Source of the DNA: Myxococcales bacterium | GTDB taxonomy: Bacteria > Myxococcota_A > Polyangia > Nannocystales > Nannocystaceae | DNA length: 64,000 nucleotides | Assembly (NCBI GenBank): GCA_020633295.1 | Contig: JACKDW010000021.1 | Span: 122,935 to 186,934 of the forward strand | Direction: 5' to 3' | Shown here: positions 1 through 7,171 of the stretch, piece after piece | Position numbering within the stretch: the first letter of the stretch is position 1 | How the letters are laid out: each line of letters begins with the position of its first letter | The notes under the pieces: model-generated | What the model saw: only the letters and a program-made list of their open reading frames with translations | The model's database searches: none | What the model was told of the DNA's origin: nothing | Made by a program: the position numbers and the translations under genes

Positions 1-458
1 TCTTGGGCCAGGGTGAGCGTGTATTCGAACGCGCGCGCGCCTGCGTCCAGCGCTGGCGCGTGTTCGAGCTCGACTGGCTCGAGCTGTGCTGGCCCGAACG
101 CCCCGTCGCGCAGGGCACCGTGGTCGCCACGCTGACGCGCCTCCTCGGGGTGTGGACGGCCAACCCGTGCCGCGTCGTCGCCGTGCACGACGGCCCCGCG
201 CCCGAGCAGCCCGCGATCACCCGCCACGAGTTCGCCTACGGCACGCTGGTCGGTCACGGGATGCGCGGCGAGGAGCGCTTCACCGTCGACTGGGATCGCC
301 GCGACGACCGCGTGCGCTACGAGGTCGCGTCATACTCGCGCCCCGCCGCCCTGCGCACGCGCGTCGCCCTCCCGATCGTCCGCCGCCTGCAGCGACGCTT
401 CGTCCGCGAGTCCTGCGAGGCGCTCACGCGCGCGATCGCCGAGCCCGGCGCGCGCTGA
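1..458 (+). CDS. DUF1990 family protein, 5' end outside window
   Basis: The frame is open from the window edge and stops with TGA at 456-458. The visible 151 residues carry the features of the DUF1990/UPF0548 family: an early FERARACVQRW helix, a CRVV strand, an EFAYGTLVGHGMRGEERF stretch and the terminal PIVRRLQRRF helix. Members are usually about 160-190 residues, so a short N-terminal part probably lies upstream. The function of the family is unknown; it is thought to be small, soluble and cytoplasmic. The TTG at position 3 is not a credible start because the family's N-terminus would be missing. The next gene starts 13 bp downstream, but it has its own promoter-like hexamer. Confidence 0.75.
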   Translation, partial: LGQGERVFERARACVQRWRVFELDWLELCWPERPVAQGTVVATLTRLLGVWTANPCRVVAVHDGPAPEQPAITRHEFAYGTLVGHGMRGEERFTVDWDRRDDRVRYEVASYSRPAALRTRVALPIVRRLQRRFVRESCEALTRAIAEPGAR

Positions 459-464
459 TACACT
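459..464 (+). promoter_or_regulatory. TANNNT -10-like element for the 472 gene
   Basis: TACACT followed by 7 nt and then ATG 472. It belongs to the recurring TANNNT-to-start pattern in this window and overlaps the stop region of the upstream gene. Confidence 0.45.
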
Positions 465-471
465 CCGAGAC

Positions 472-1032
472 ATGCGCTCGCCCCTCGTGCGAAGTCACCG
501 CGTCGTCGGGTTGTTCGTGACCGCGCTGCTCGCCGCGGGCTGCGACTCCGGAGGTACATCCGCGACCAAGGCCGAGACCAAGGCCGAGACCAAGGCCGAG
601 ACCAAGGTCGAGACCAAGGCCGAGACCAAGGCCGAGACCGCGCCGGGCAAGGCGCCGCCCTTCGCCACGCCCACGGCCAAGCCGCCGCCGCCGCCCGAGG
701 GCGTCGCGCTGCTCGAGCGCCCGCCGCTGTACGTGCAGCGCTGCGACGAGCAGCACCCGTGCCCGACGCTGACGATGCCCGAGGGCGAGACCCACTGCCG
801 CGAGCTCGAGCTGGGCAACCGCGACTCCTGGCGCCTCCCCGATCGCGAGGAGGCCGAGGCCTTCGCCGCCATCAAGGATCAGCTCGACCAGGTCGAGGGC
901 TTTCACTGGACGCGCACGCCCTACTCCGAGGATCCGGGCCAGACCTGGATCATCGACCCGGTCGGCGGCTTCAAGACGTCGATCCCGCCCACGCGCAAGC
1001 CGTTTTTGATCCGCTGCGTCCAGGAGCCCTGA
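472..1032 (+). CDS. Lipoprotein with KAET repeats and DUF1566-like domain
   Basis: The 186-residue product begins with a lipoprotein signal (basic start, hydrophobic core, lipobox LLAAGC with Cys about residue 24), so it should be an envelope lipoprotein. Residues about 31-56 are tetrapeptide repeats (TKAE/TKVE) followed by a Pro-rich linker, a flexible tether. The C-terminal half has the look of the DUF1566/Lcl C-terminal domain: SWRLPDREEAEAF, FHWTRTPYSED, and a closing FLIRCV strand. DUF1566 domains are found in cell-surface proteins of unknown function. Start ATG 472 is set by the signal peptide and by the -10-like TACACT 7 nt upstream. Confidence 0.75.
   Translation: MRSPLVRSHRVVGLFVTALLAAGCDSGGTSATKAETKAETKAETKVETKAETKAETAPGKAPPFATPTAKPPPPPEGVALLERPPLYVQRCDEQHPCPTLTMPEGETHCRELELGNRDSWRLPDREEAEAFAAIKDQLDQVEGFHWTRTPYSEDPGQTWIIDPVGGFKTSIPPTRKPFLIRCVQEP
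565..636 (+). repeat. 12-bp in-frame tandem repeat
   Basis: Six copies of ACCAAGGCCGAG (the fourth reads ACCAAGGTCGAG) encode the TKAE tether of the lipoprotein. Near-identity at the DNA level suggests recent slippage expansion. Confidence 0.85.
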
Positions 1033-1088
1033 GCCCGCGCGCGCCGATCCGCGGGGGATCTGGTCACGCGCGCGGCGGGAGGACCTGT

Positions 1089-1094
1089 TATGGT
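1089..1094 (+). promoter_or_regulatory. TANNNT -10-like element for the 1101 gene
   Basis: TATGGT, then 6 nt, then GTG 1101. It supports the choice of GTG 1101 as the start. Confidence 0.4.
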
Positions 1095-1100
1095 CGCCCC

Positions 1101-1637
1101 GTGCAGCGCGCTCCTCGTGTTGGTCAGGTCCACGGTCTGCTCCGCGCCGGCCTCGCGCTCGCGCTCGCGGCCTGCAGCGGCAACGGGCAGAGCACCTCGG
1201 AGGGTCCGCTGACCACGAGCTCGACGTCGGACGCGACCGGCACGAGCGGCACGACGGACGCCTGCGACGACAGCCGCGACTGCGACACCGACGACATCTG
1301 CGCGGCGCCGTACACCGTCGAAGAGGACAGCTACGGGGGCGAGCGCGGGCCGGCGGCCTGCGTGCCCGGCTGCATCGAGGCGTGGGACCTGTCGCGCTGG
1401 TGCTTTGACCACAGCGCCTGCTGCGGGACCGACCGCTGCAAGGAGGTCGACGGCGTGTGTGAGCCGCTCGATCCCGACACGACCAGCTCGACCGGGACCG
1501 AGAGCACTGAGAGCAGCACCGAGAGCAGCGCCGGCTCGACGACGATGGGCACGGGCTCGACGGGCTCGACGACCGCCGACACGGGCGAGTCGACCGGCGC
1601 GAGCTCGAGCGGCACCGGCGACACCAGCGGTCCCTGA
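1101..1637 (+). CDS. Cys-rich surface lipoprotein with Ser/Thr/Gly tail
   Basis: Start GTG 1101 is chosen because it gives a signal peptide with lipobox LALAAC (Cys about residue 25) and follows TATGGT by 6 nt; the open frame extends further upstream but overlaps the previous gene. The mature 178-residue precursor has a short Ser/Thr linker, a central Cys-rich segment with about ten cysteines (CDDSRDC, CCGTDRC, and others) and a C-terminal tail almost entirely Ser, Thr, Gly and Glu. This composition is typical of surface lipoproteins of Nannocystaceae. I recognise no catalytic motif. It is convergent with the MYXO-CTERM protein gene, with a strong hairpin between them. Confidence 0.7.
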   Translation: MQRAPRVGQVHGLLRAGLALALAACSGNGQSTSEGPLTTSSTSDATGTSGTTDACDDSRDCDTDDICAAPYTVEEDSYGGERGPAACVPGCIEAWDLSRWCFDHSACCGTDRCKEVDGVCEPLDPDTTSSTGTESTESSTESSAGSTTMGTGSTGSTTADTGESTGASSSGTGDTSGP

Positions 1638-1674
1638 GCGCAGATCGCCGCGACCGCTCGACTTCGAAACGCGG

Positions 1675-1705
1675 ACGCGCGCGACGGCGTCGCCGTCGCG
1701 CGCGT
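1675..1705. terminator. Bidirectional hairpin between convergent genes
   Basis: A perfect 14-bp stem (1675-1688 with 1692-1705) and a 3-nt GTC loop lie between the stops at 1637 and 1722. There is no long T run, but position and stability fit a shared terminator. Confidence 0.6.
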
Positions 1706-1721
1706 GCCCTCGCTATGCTCC

Positions 1722-3476
1722 TCAGGCGCGCGTACGTCGACGACGCGTGAGACCCAGCAGCCCCAGGCCCAGCAGCGCGAGCAGGCCGCGACCGCGCTCA
1801 CGGTCCGGCGCGGCCGCGCAGCCGCAGCCGTCCTCGGCCGCCCCCGCGGTCTCGGTGTCCGTGCCGGACGTGTCGACGGGCCCCTCCGTGGTGCCGCTCG
1901 TGCCCGTGGCGTCGGTGTCGCTCGTCGTCGTGCCGGGCCCCGCCGAGGGATCGCCGCCCGTGCCGCTGTCGCCCCCTGTCGTCGGGTCGCCGGTCGTCTC
2001 GCCGTCCGTCGCCGAGGCCGACGCGCCGCCGCTGTCGTCGCCCGTGGTCTCGTCCACGGGGAACTTGCAGTCGTTGGCGCACTCGTCATCGTCGACGTCG
2101 TTGCCGTCGTCGCACTCCTCGATGCCCTCGTAGACGTGGCCGTCGCCGCAGATCGCGACCGTGCAGGCGTCGGTGCAGGCGTCGGTGTTCTCGAGGTTGC
2201 CGTCGTCGCAGTCCTCCACGCCGGCCTGCAGGAAGCCGTCGCCGCACGCGGCGAGCTGGCAGGCGACGCAGTCGTCGGTGTCGTCGACGTTGCCGTCGTC
2301 GCACGCCTCCACGCCGTCCTGGAGGAAGCCGTCGCCGCAGCTCGCGGCCACGCAGTTGTCGAGGCAGGCGTCGGTGTTCTCCGCGTTCGCGTCGTCGCAG
2401 TCCTCGCCCATCTGCGTCACGCCGTCGCCGCAGCTCGGGAGCGTGCACGCGTTGGTGCACTCGTCGTCGTCGACGTCGTTGCCGTCGTCGCAGGGCTCCA
2501 CGCCGTCCTGCACGAAGCCGTCGCCGCAGCTCGCGGCCACGCAGGTGTCGAGGCAGGCGTCGGTGTTCTCGGCGTTGCCGTCGTCACACTCCTCCATGCC
2601 GCCGTTGTTGACCACGCCGTCGCCGCAGACCTCCGCGACGCACATCGCGGTGCAGCCGTCGCCGTCCTCGTTGTTGCCGTCGTCGCACTGCTCGTCCGCC
2701 TCGACCACGCCGTCGCCGCAGTTCGTCGTGCACCACGTGAACGCGTTCTCGAACAGCAGGTGGAAGTCGCCGTTGAAGTCCTGACCGTAGTTCCCGTGAT
2801 CCTCGTAGTCGGGGAAGATCGAGATGCCGACGAACTTGCCGCCGTTCGCGTCCTCGCGCACGCCGACCACGGGGTCGTCGAGGTTGTTGAGGTTCGGCGT
2901 GAGCCACTTCGCGAGCACCGTGGTGTCCGCCTTGGCCGTGACGCCGCCGCGGTAGGAGCCCGCGCTGAGCGTCATCACGCCCTCGGTGACCGGGTGCCCG
3001 ATGATCGAGTTCGGGTCCATCGAGTCGGAGTTGTACTCGCACGCCTCGGCCTCCGCCGTGAACACGTCGATGTCCTCGAGCGCGCCCCAGCCGAAGTTGT
3101 TGGCGTACTTCGGGTTGTCGCTGCGGTCCTGCCAGTAGAACGTGCCGATCACCACGCACTTGCCGCCCTCCGCGTACCACGCGGCCACCGCGTCGCCGAG
3201 GTTCGCCGCGTTGCTGAACAGCCCGTTCTCGAACAGCAGCACGCCGTCGTACTGGTTGAGCTCGTCCAGCGTCGGCGTCATGTTCGCGCCGTTGTACGCG
3301 GTGTAGTTGTGGCCCATCGTGTTGGCCGTGAAGTCAGCGACGGTGGTGGCCGAGTTGTTGTTGGAGATCACCAAGATCTCGGCCGCCTGCGCGCGGCCGG
3401 CGGTGACCAGCAGCAGGCACGCGGTCGCCTGGGCGCACACCTTCGAAATCCTCGAACTCATACTCATCTTCATCAT
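1722..3476 (-). CDS. Secreted DUF4215-repeat protein with MYXO-CTERM tail
   Basis: The product is 584 residues with a signal peptide (ending about AQAA, residue 32). Residues about 33-250 resemble a ThuA/GATase-like alpha/beta region opening with a strand such as ILVISNNN, and include ANNFGWGALEDID. Residues about 251-470 hold seven repeats starting CGDG and containing CDDGN or CDDAN with paired cysteines, the DUF4215 Cys-rich repeat of myxobacterial surface proteins. A Thr/Gly/Asp linker leads to a C-terminal motif (CGCAAAP, hydrophobic helix LLALLGLGLLGL, then RRRR), the MYXO-CTERM sorting signal, so the protein is probably exported and anchored or processed at the surface. Several Met codons crowd the start (3476, 3473, 3467, 3461); the gggtagagg ribosome site fits the later ones better. 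Confidence 0.85.
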   Translation of the reverse strand: MMKMSMSSRISKVCAQATACLLLVTAGRAQAAEILVISNNNSATTVADFTANTMGHNYTAYNGANMTPTLDELNQYDGVLLFENGLFSNAANLGDAVAAWYAEGGKCVVIGTFYWQDRSDNPKYANNFGWGALEDIDVFTAEAEACEYNSDSMDPNSIIGHPVTEGVMTLSAGSYRGGVTAKADTTVLAKWLTPNLNNLDDPVVGVREDANGGKFVGISIFPDYEDHGNYGQDFNGDFHLLFENAFTWCTTNCGDGVVEADEQCDDGNNEDGDGCTAMCVAEVCGDGVVNNGGMEECDDGNAENTDACLDTCVAASCGDGFVQDGVEPCDDGNDVDDDECTNACTLPSCGDGVTQMGEDCDDANAENTDACLDNCVAASCGDGFLQDGVEACDDGNVDDTDDCVACQLAACGDGFLQAGVEDCDDGNLENTDACTDACTVAICGDGHVYEGIEECDDGNDVDDDECANDCKFPVDETTGDDSGGASASATDGETTGDPTTGGDSGTGGDPSAGPGTTTSDTDATGTSGTTEGPVDTSGTDTETAGAAEDGCGCAAAPDRERGRGLLALLGLGLLGLTRRRRTRA

Positions 3477-3799
3477 CCTCTACCCCCCGGCGCGCGAGCT
3501 GACGTCGGGCCGGGAGCACTCGCTCCGCCCCGGACGCGCCGCGCGAGCCCGGTACATTTTACACATGTCTAAAAAGACATGTTACTGAGCGCGCCGCCCC
3601 AGCGCCCGGCCCGGCGAGCGGGGACGCGCCGCCTCGCGCGTAGGATTCTCGCGGACGGGCCGCCAGAGCTCACGCCGCGCGAGGGTTCCCTCCCCAAGGC
3701 GACCGGCCGACGGAGAGATCCTCGCTAGCGCCAACGTACGGCGCGGCAGACCGCCACAGCCGGCTCACCGGTCAAGTCGACGCGCCCGCGAGCGGCCCG
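3477..3799. other. Intergenic region with palindrome
   Basis: No credible gene. It contains the probable promoter of the MYXO-CTERM protein gene and the perfect 8-bp inverted repeat at 3563-3582. The half towards 3799 is GC-rich with no clear terminator. Confidence 0.6.
3563..3582. promoter_or_regulatory. Perfect inverted repeat, operator-like
   Basis: ACATGTCT, an AAAA spacer, then AGACATGT: two 8-bp arms in an AT-rich island. It lies 87 bp upstream of the minus-strand start at 3476. Both half-sites match the ACMTGTCT element seen elsewhere in the window. Confidence 0.5.
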
Positions 3800-4423
3800 T
3801 CAACCGACGCGGTAGTTGTGTGCGAGGCGCGTGTACTTGCCCGCGAGCCCGCGATGAAACGCCTCGTCCGCGGCGCTCAAGGTCTTGATGACCTTGCCAG
3901 GCACGCCGAGCACGAGGCTGCGCGGCGGGATCTTCGTGCCCGCGGTGACCAGCGCGCAGGAGCCGATCACCGAGCCCTCGCCGATCACCGCGCCGTCGAG
4001 GATCGTCGCCTGGATCCCGACGAGGGTCCCCGCGCCGACGCGACAGCCGTGGACGACCGCGCGATGACCGATGACCACCTCCTCGCCGATCAAGGTCGGG
4101 TCGTGATCGCCGAGGTGAATGACCGAGCCGTCCTGGACGTTGCTGCGCTCGCGGATCTCGACGCGGTTCACGTCGCCCCGGATCACGCAGCCGTACCAGA
4201 CGCTGACCTCGCGCGCGAGCGTGACGTCGCCGATGACCGCAGCGCCAGGGGCGATCCGCGCGTCCTGTGCGACCGTCGGCGCGCGATCGAGATAGCGCTC
4301 TACGATCGCCCCGGGGAACCTCGCGCGCAGCTCCGCGAGCGCTCGCTCGAGCGCGTCCAAGGTCTGCGAGTCGGGCGGTCCCTCGACGCGCTGGATCGAG
4401 TCGACGACGGTACGAGAGGCCAT
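3800..4423 (-). CDS. Gamma-carbonic-anhydrase-like hexapeptide-repeat protein
   Basis: The 207-residue protein has a left-handed beta-helix built of hexapeptide turns (IAPGAAVIGDV, VSVWYGCVIRGD, IGEGSVIGSCALV, and others). Three histidines in HLGDHD, IGHRAVVH and the following turn match the zinc-ligand pattern of gamma-class carbonic anhydrases (YrdA/PaaY/CaiE group), which act as soluble trimers; real anhydrase activity is unproven in many members. Residues 1-45 are an extra N-terminal segment. Start ATG 4423 is preceded at 7 nt by TACGAT, a -10-like element. The open frame extends far upstream only as a shadow of the repetitive opposite-strand gene. It is transcribed divergently from that gene. 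Confidence 0.85.
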   Translation of the reverse strand: MASRTVVDSIQRVEGPPDSQTLDALERALAELRARFPGAIVERYLDRAPTVAQDARIAPGAAVIGDVTLAREVSVWYGCVIRGDVNRVEIRERSNVQDGSVIHLGDHDPTLIGEEVVIGHRAVVHGCRVGAGTLVGIQATILDGAVIGEGSVIGSCALVTAGTKIPPRSLVLGVPGKVIKTLSAADEAFHRGLAGKYTRLAHNYRVG

Positions 4424-4430
4424 GAGGGCT

Positions 4431-4436
4431 ATCGTA
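4431..4436 (-). promoter_or_regulatory. TANNNT -10-like element for the 4423 gene
   Basis: Reading the minus strand: TACGAT, 7 nt, then ATG 4423. Confidence 0.4.
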
Positions 4437-4510
4437 GCCGATCCCCGGAGCGGCCGCGCGGCGGCGCGCGGGGCTTGCACGACGAGCGCGCGATCGCGTA
4501 GAACGCCAAC

Positions 4511-5671
4511 GTGGTGAGCACCGTGAGCACGAAGTCGACGAAGCGAAAATCTTCCAAGGCCACCACCGGCGCGCGCTCGCGAGGCGCGTCCAAGAAAAAA
4601 ACTTCCAAGAAGCCGGCTGGCGCTTCGAGGAAGAAGGCGTCGAAGAAGGCGTCGAAGAAGGCGGCGAAGAAGGCGTCGAAGAAGGCGGCGAAGAAGGCGT
4701 CGAAGAAGGCGTCGAAGAAGGCCGCCAAGAAACCGGCTGCCAAGAAGGCCGCCACGAAGACCGCCACGAAACCGGCTGCCAAGAAGGCCGCCAAGAAGGT
4801 CTCCAAGAAGGTCTCCAAGAAGGTCTCCAAGAAGGTCTCCAAGAAGGTCTCCAAGAAGGTCTCCAAGAAGGTCGCCAAGACAGCCGCCAAGAAGGTCGCC
4901 AAGACAGCCGCCAAGAAACCGATCGCGAAGAAGGCCTCCGAGAAACGGGCCTCCAAGAAGGTCTCCAAGAAGACCGCCAAGAAACCGGCTGCCAAGAAGG
5001 TCTCCAAGAAGGCCGCCAAGAAGCCGGCTGCCAAGAAGGCCTCCAAGAAGCCCGCCGCCAAGAAGCCCGCCGCCAAGAAGCCGGCGAACAAGAAGAAAAC
5101 GACGAAGAAGAAAGCGACGAAGAAGGAGGCGACGAAGAAGGAGGCGACGAAGAAGGAGGCGACGAAGAAGGAGGCGACGACGTTCTCGGACCTCGCGGGC
5201 GTGCTCGATCGGCTGCGGATCCTCGCCCAGGTTGGCGGCGACGCGCTCGACACCGAGCTCCCGGAGGTCATCAAGCAGCTCGACCAGATCCGCGATCCCG
5301 CGCACGCGCCCGCGCTGTTTGACCTGCTCGAGGACGACGACCCCTTCGGCATCCTCTGGAACGTGCTCTACGTGCTGGAGCGATTCGACGACACGTACAT
5401 CCAGGCGCTGCTCGACACGCTCCCGGCGCTTCACGCCCGCGCGCCGCAGTGGGCGAATACGTGCATCCTGCGGATCCTCAACACGCGCGGAGACCCCGAC
5501 GACTGCACGCCGCAGTTCGAGCGCTTCGTGCTCGCCGCCGATGAGACCACCCGCGTGCTCGCGGCGCAGATCCTCCGCGAGCTGACCCGCGACGCCGACC
5601 CCGAGATCGACCGCATGCAGCTCGACAGCATCCGCGCCGCGATGACCGCGATCCGAGCCGACGAGCTCTGA
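4511..5671 (+). CDS. Histone-H1-like Lys/Ala-rich tail fused to HEAT-like domain
   Basis: The 386-residue protein has two halves. Residues about 5-225 are a low-complexity Lys/Ala/Ser/Val run built from SKKAA, KKVS, KKPAA and TKKEA units, like the C-terminal tails of eukaryotic histone H1 and bacterial H1-like proteins that bind DNA non-specifically. Residues about 226-386 are an ordinary acidic helical domain (LRILAQVGGDAL, LLEDDDPFGILWNVLYVLE, APQWANTCILRILN) that resembles HEAT-type helical pairs and, by memory of the family pattern, Imm30-type immunity proteins. Start GTG 4511 is the first of several (4514, 4523). No TGA-overlap coupling is seen. The next gene starts 27 bp downstream and may be co-transcribed. 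A role in DNA compaction or binding is inferred from the tail only. Confidence 0.7.
   Translation: MVSTVSTKSTKRKSSKATTGARSRGASKKKTSKKPAGASRKKASKKASKKAAKKASKKAAKKASKKASKKAAKKPAAKKAATKTATKPAAKKAAKKVSKKVSKKVSKKVSKKVSKKVSKKVAKTAAKKVAKTAAKKPIAKKASEKRASKKVSKKTAKKPAAKKVSKKAAKKPAAKKASKKPAAKKPAAKKPANKKKTTKKKATKKEATKKEATKKEATKKEATTFSDLAGVLDRLRILAQVGGDALDTELPEVIKQLDQIRDPAHAPALFDLLEDDDPFGILWNVLYVLERFDDTYIQALLDTLPALHARAPQWANTCILRILNTRGDPDDCTPQFERFVLAADETTRVLAAQILRELTRDADPEIDRMQLDSIRAAMTAIRADEL
4600..5180 (+). repeat. Degenerate Lys/Ala-coding repeat tract
   Basis: It contains arrays of AAGAAGGCGTCGAAG-type units (about 4636-4720), six near-identical AAGGTCTCCAAG units (about 4797-4870) and four ACGAAGAAGGAGGCG units (about 5115-5178), all in frame. 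It has no CRISPR-like spacers. Confidence 0.8.
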
Positions 5672-5698
5672 GCGCGGACGCTATCCTCGCCTCGCCGC

Positions 5699-7123
5699 GT
5701 GGACATCGGGCCGCAGTTCCCCTACACGATCGTGACGCAGCGGGCCTGCTGGCTGCGACTCGAGCGTGATCCGCTGCCGCGGGCGGAGCTCGCGGCCGCG
5801 CTCACCCGCGCGGGCTGGATCAAGCGCGAGTACGACTACGCGGGCTCGGCCTGGCATCCGAGCGACGACGACGCGCGGCGCTTCGCGGCGCTCGTGCGCG
5901 ACGCGACCGACGGGCGCGCCCCCGTCCCCCGCGACTTCTTCGCGCGCTGGTGCCCCGTCTGGACCGAGGAGATGCCGCGCGCGGTCATCTTGACGCGCGA
6001 GCTGCTGTGTAACTTCGTCCATGTCCCCGACGCCGCCTGGCTCGCGCCCGCCGACGCGCGCGCGCGGCTCGAGGAGCACCTGGGGACTGTGCGCGCGCTG
6101 GTGGAGGTGCTCCAGCGACGCGGGCCGACGCAGCAACGCGCCGCGCCGACGTGGCCGTGGCGGGCGCTCGCGCCCTCGGAGTGGCGGGCGACGCGAACGT
6201 TCACGCGCACGTCACCGCGCTGGAGCGGCTGGCTCGGCTTCTACATCCGCCCGATCACCGGCGCGTTCGACGAGCGCGCCGTCGTCGAGCGCCTCCGCGG
6301 CTACTGGGGACACGTCGAGCGCGGCGCCTGGCACTACCTGAGCGACGGCGACCGAGACGCGCGCGCGATGCTGGCCCACCTGGGCGGCGCGCGCTACTCC
6401 ACCGGCAGCGTGCCCGCGATCGTCCTGCGGGGCGGCGGCGTGACGCTGACCTTGAGCGATGGGCCTCGACCGATCGAGAACGGCAACCGCCACGACTTCC
6501 TCCGCTGGCTCACGAGCACGTGGCGCTGCGCCGGGCAGTGCCAGGACTACGGGACGTGGTGGCCGCTCGGCGTCACCGCCGATCACGTGGTGAGCCCGCC
6601 GATCGAGCACAGGCCCGCGTGGTTTCACGGCGATCCAGCGGACCGCCGCGGCGAGCCGCCTGGCGCGCTGCCCAAGCCGCCCGCCTCGCCGACGCCCGCC
6701 GAGGTGCACGCGCTCGCGCGCGCGACGGCGCGCGACGACCGGATGACGCGCTGGCTGCTCGACGGCGCGACGGTGGACTCGTCCAGCGGGCTCGAGGCGA
6801 CGCCGCGGCTGGAGGCGGTGTTTCAGCGCGCGCGCGTCCAGTGGAGCGGCGCGGCGGCGCTGTTCGGGTCGCTCTTGGTGCTCGAGAGCGCGTGCCCGTT
6901 CCAGCTCTCGGCCTGGGACCTGCAAGAGCTCGACGCGCTGCCGGAGCGCCTGCGGGATCAACAGCGGGTCCGCGCGCTGCACGTCAAGGCGAGCGCGCTG
7001 CGAGAGGGCTGGCGGAGCTGGCTGATCGGGCAGCCGCAGCTCGAGACGCTGTGCCTGTACGAGACCGACGCGGCGCCGGCCTGGACGCGATCGCTGCGCG
7101 CGTCGGTGTGCGTCCACGACTGA
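5699..7123 (+). CDS. Hypothetical protein, 474 aa
   Basis: Unrecognised. The protein has no signal peptide or membrane segment and looks soluble. It is rich in Trp and Arg, with blocks such as TRAGWIKREYDYAGSAW and GWLGFYIRPITGAFD in the N-terminal half and a Leu-rich C-terminal third. Codon use agrees with neighbouring genes, supporting a real gene. Start GTG 5699 lies 11 nt after a TATCCT hexamer at 5682-5687. It sits between the H1-like fusion gene and the convergent DUF1302-like gene. If the upstream domain is an immunity-type protein, this gene could belong to the same small locus, but that is speculation. Confidence 0.6.
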   Translation: MDIGPQFPYTIVTQRACWLRLERDPLPRAELAAALTRAGWIKREYDYAGSAWHPSDDDARRFAALVRDATDGRAPVPRDFFARWCPVWTEEMPRAVILTRELLCNFVHVPDAAWLAPADARARLEEHLGTVRALVEVLQRRGPTQQRAAPTWPWRALAPSEWRATRTFTRTSPRWSGWLGFYIRPITGAFDERAVVERLRGYWGHVERGAWHYLSDGDRDARAMLAHLGGARYSTGSVPAIVLRGGGVTLTLSDGPRPIENGNRHDFLRWLTSTWRCAGQCQDYGTWWPLGVTADHVVSPPIEHRPAWFHGDPADRRGEPPGALPKPPASPTPAEVHALARATARDDRMTRWLLDGATVDSSSGLEATPRLEAVFQRARVQWSGAAALFGSLLVLESACPFQLSAWDLQELDALPERLRDQQRVRALHVKASALREGWRSWLIGQPQLETLCLYETDAAPAWTRSLRASVCVHD

Positions 7124-7171
7124 GCGATCCCGGCGCAGGGGCGACGCTCGAGTCGCGCGTCCGGGCTGGGA

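Noticed and set aside
1704..3572. Long open frame on the plus strand opposite the DUF4215/MYXO-CTERM gene
   Set aside because: It is a Val/Ala/Arg-rich mirror of the real gene; the minus-strand product has a signal peptide, repeats and a sorting tail.
4600..5180. Possible CRISPR-like array in the H1-like gene
   Set aside because: The repeats are contiguous, vary in phase with codons and have no spacers; they encode Lys/Ala units.
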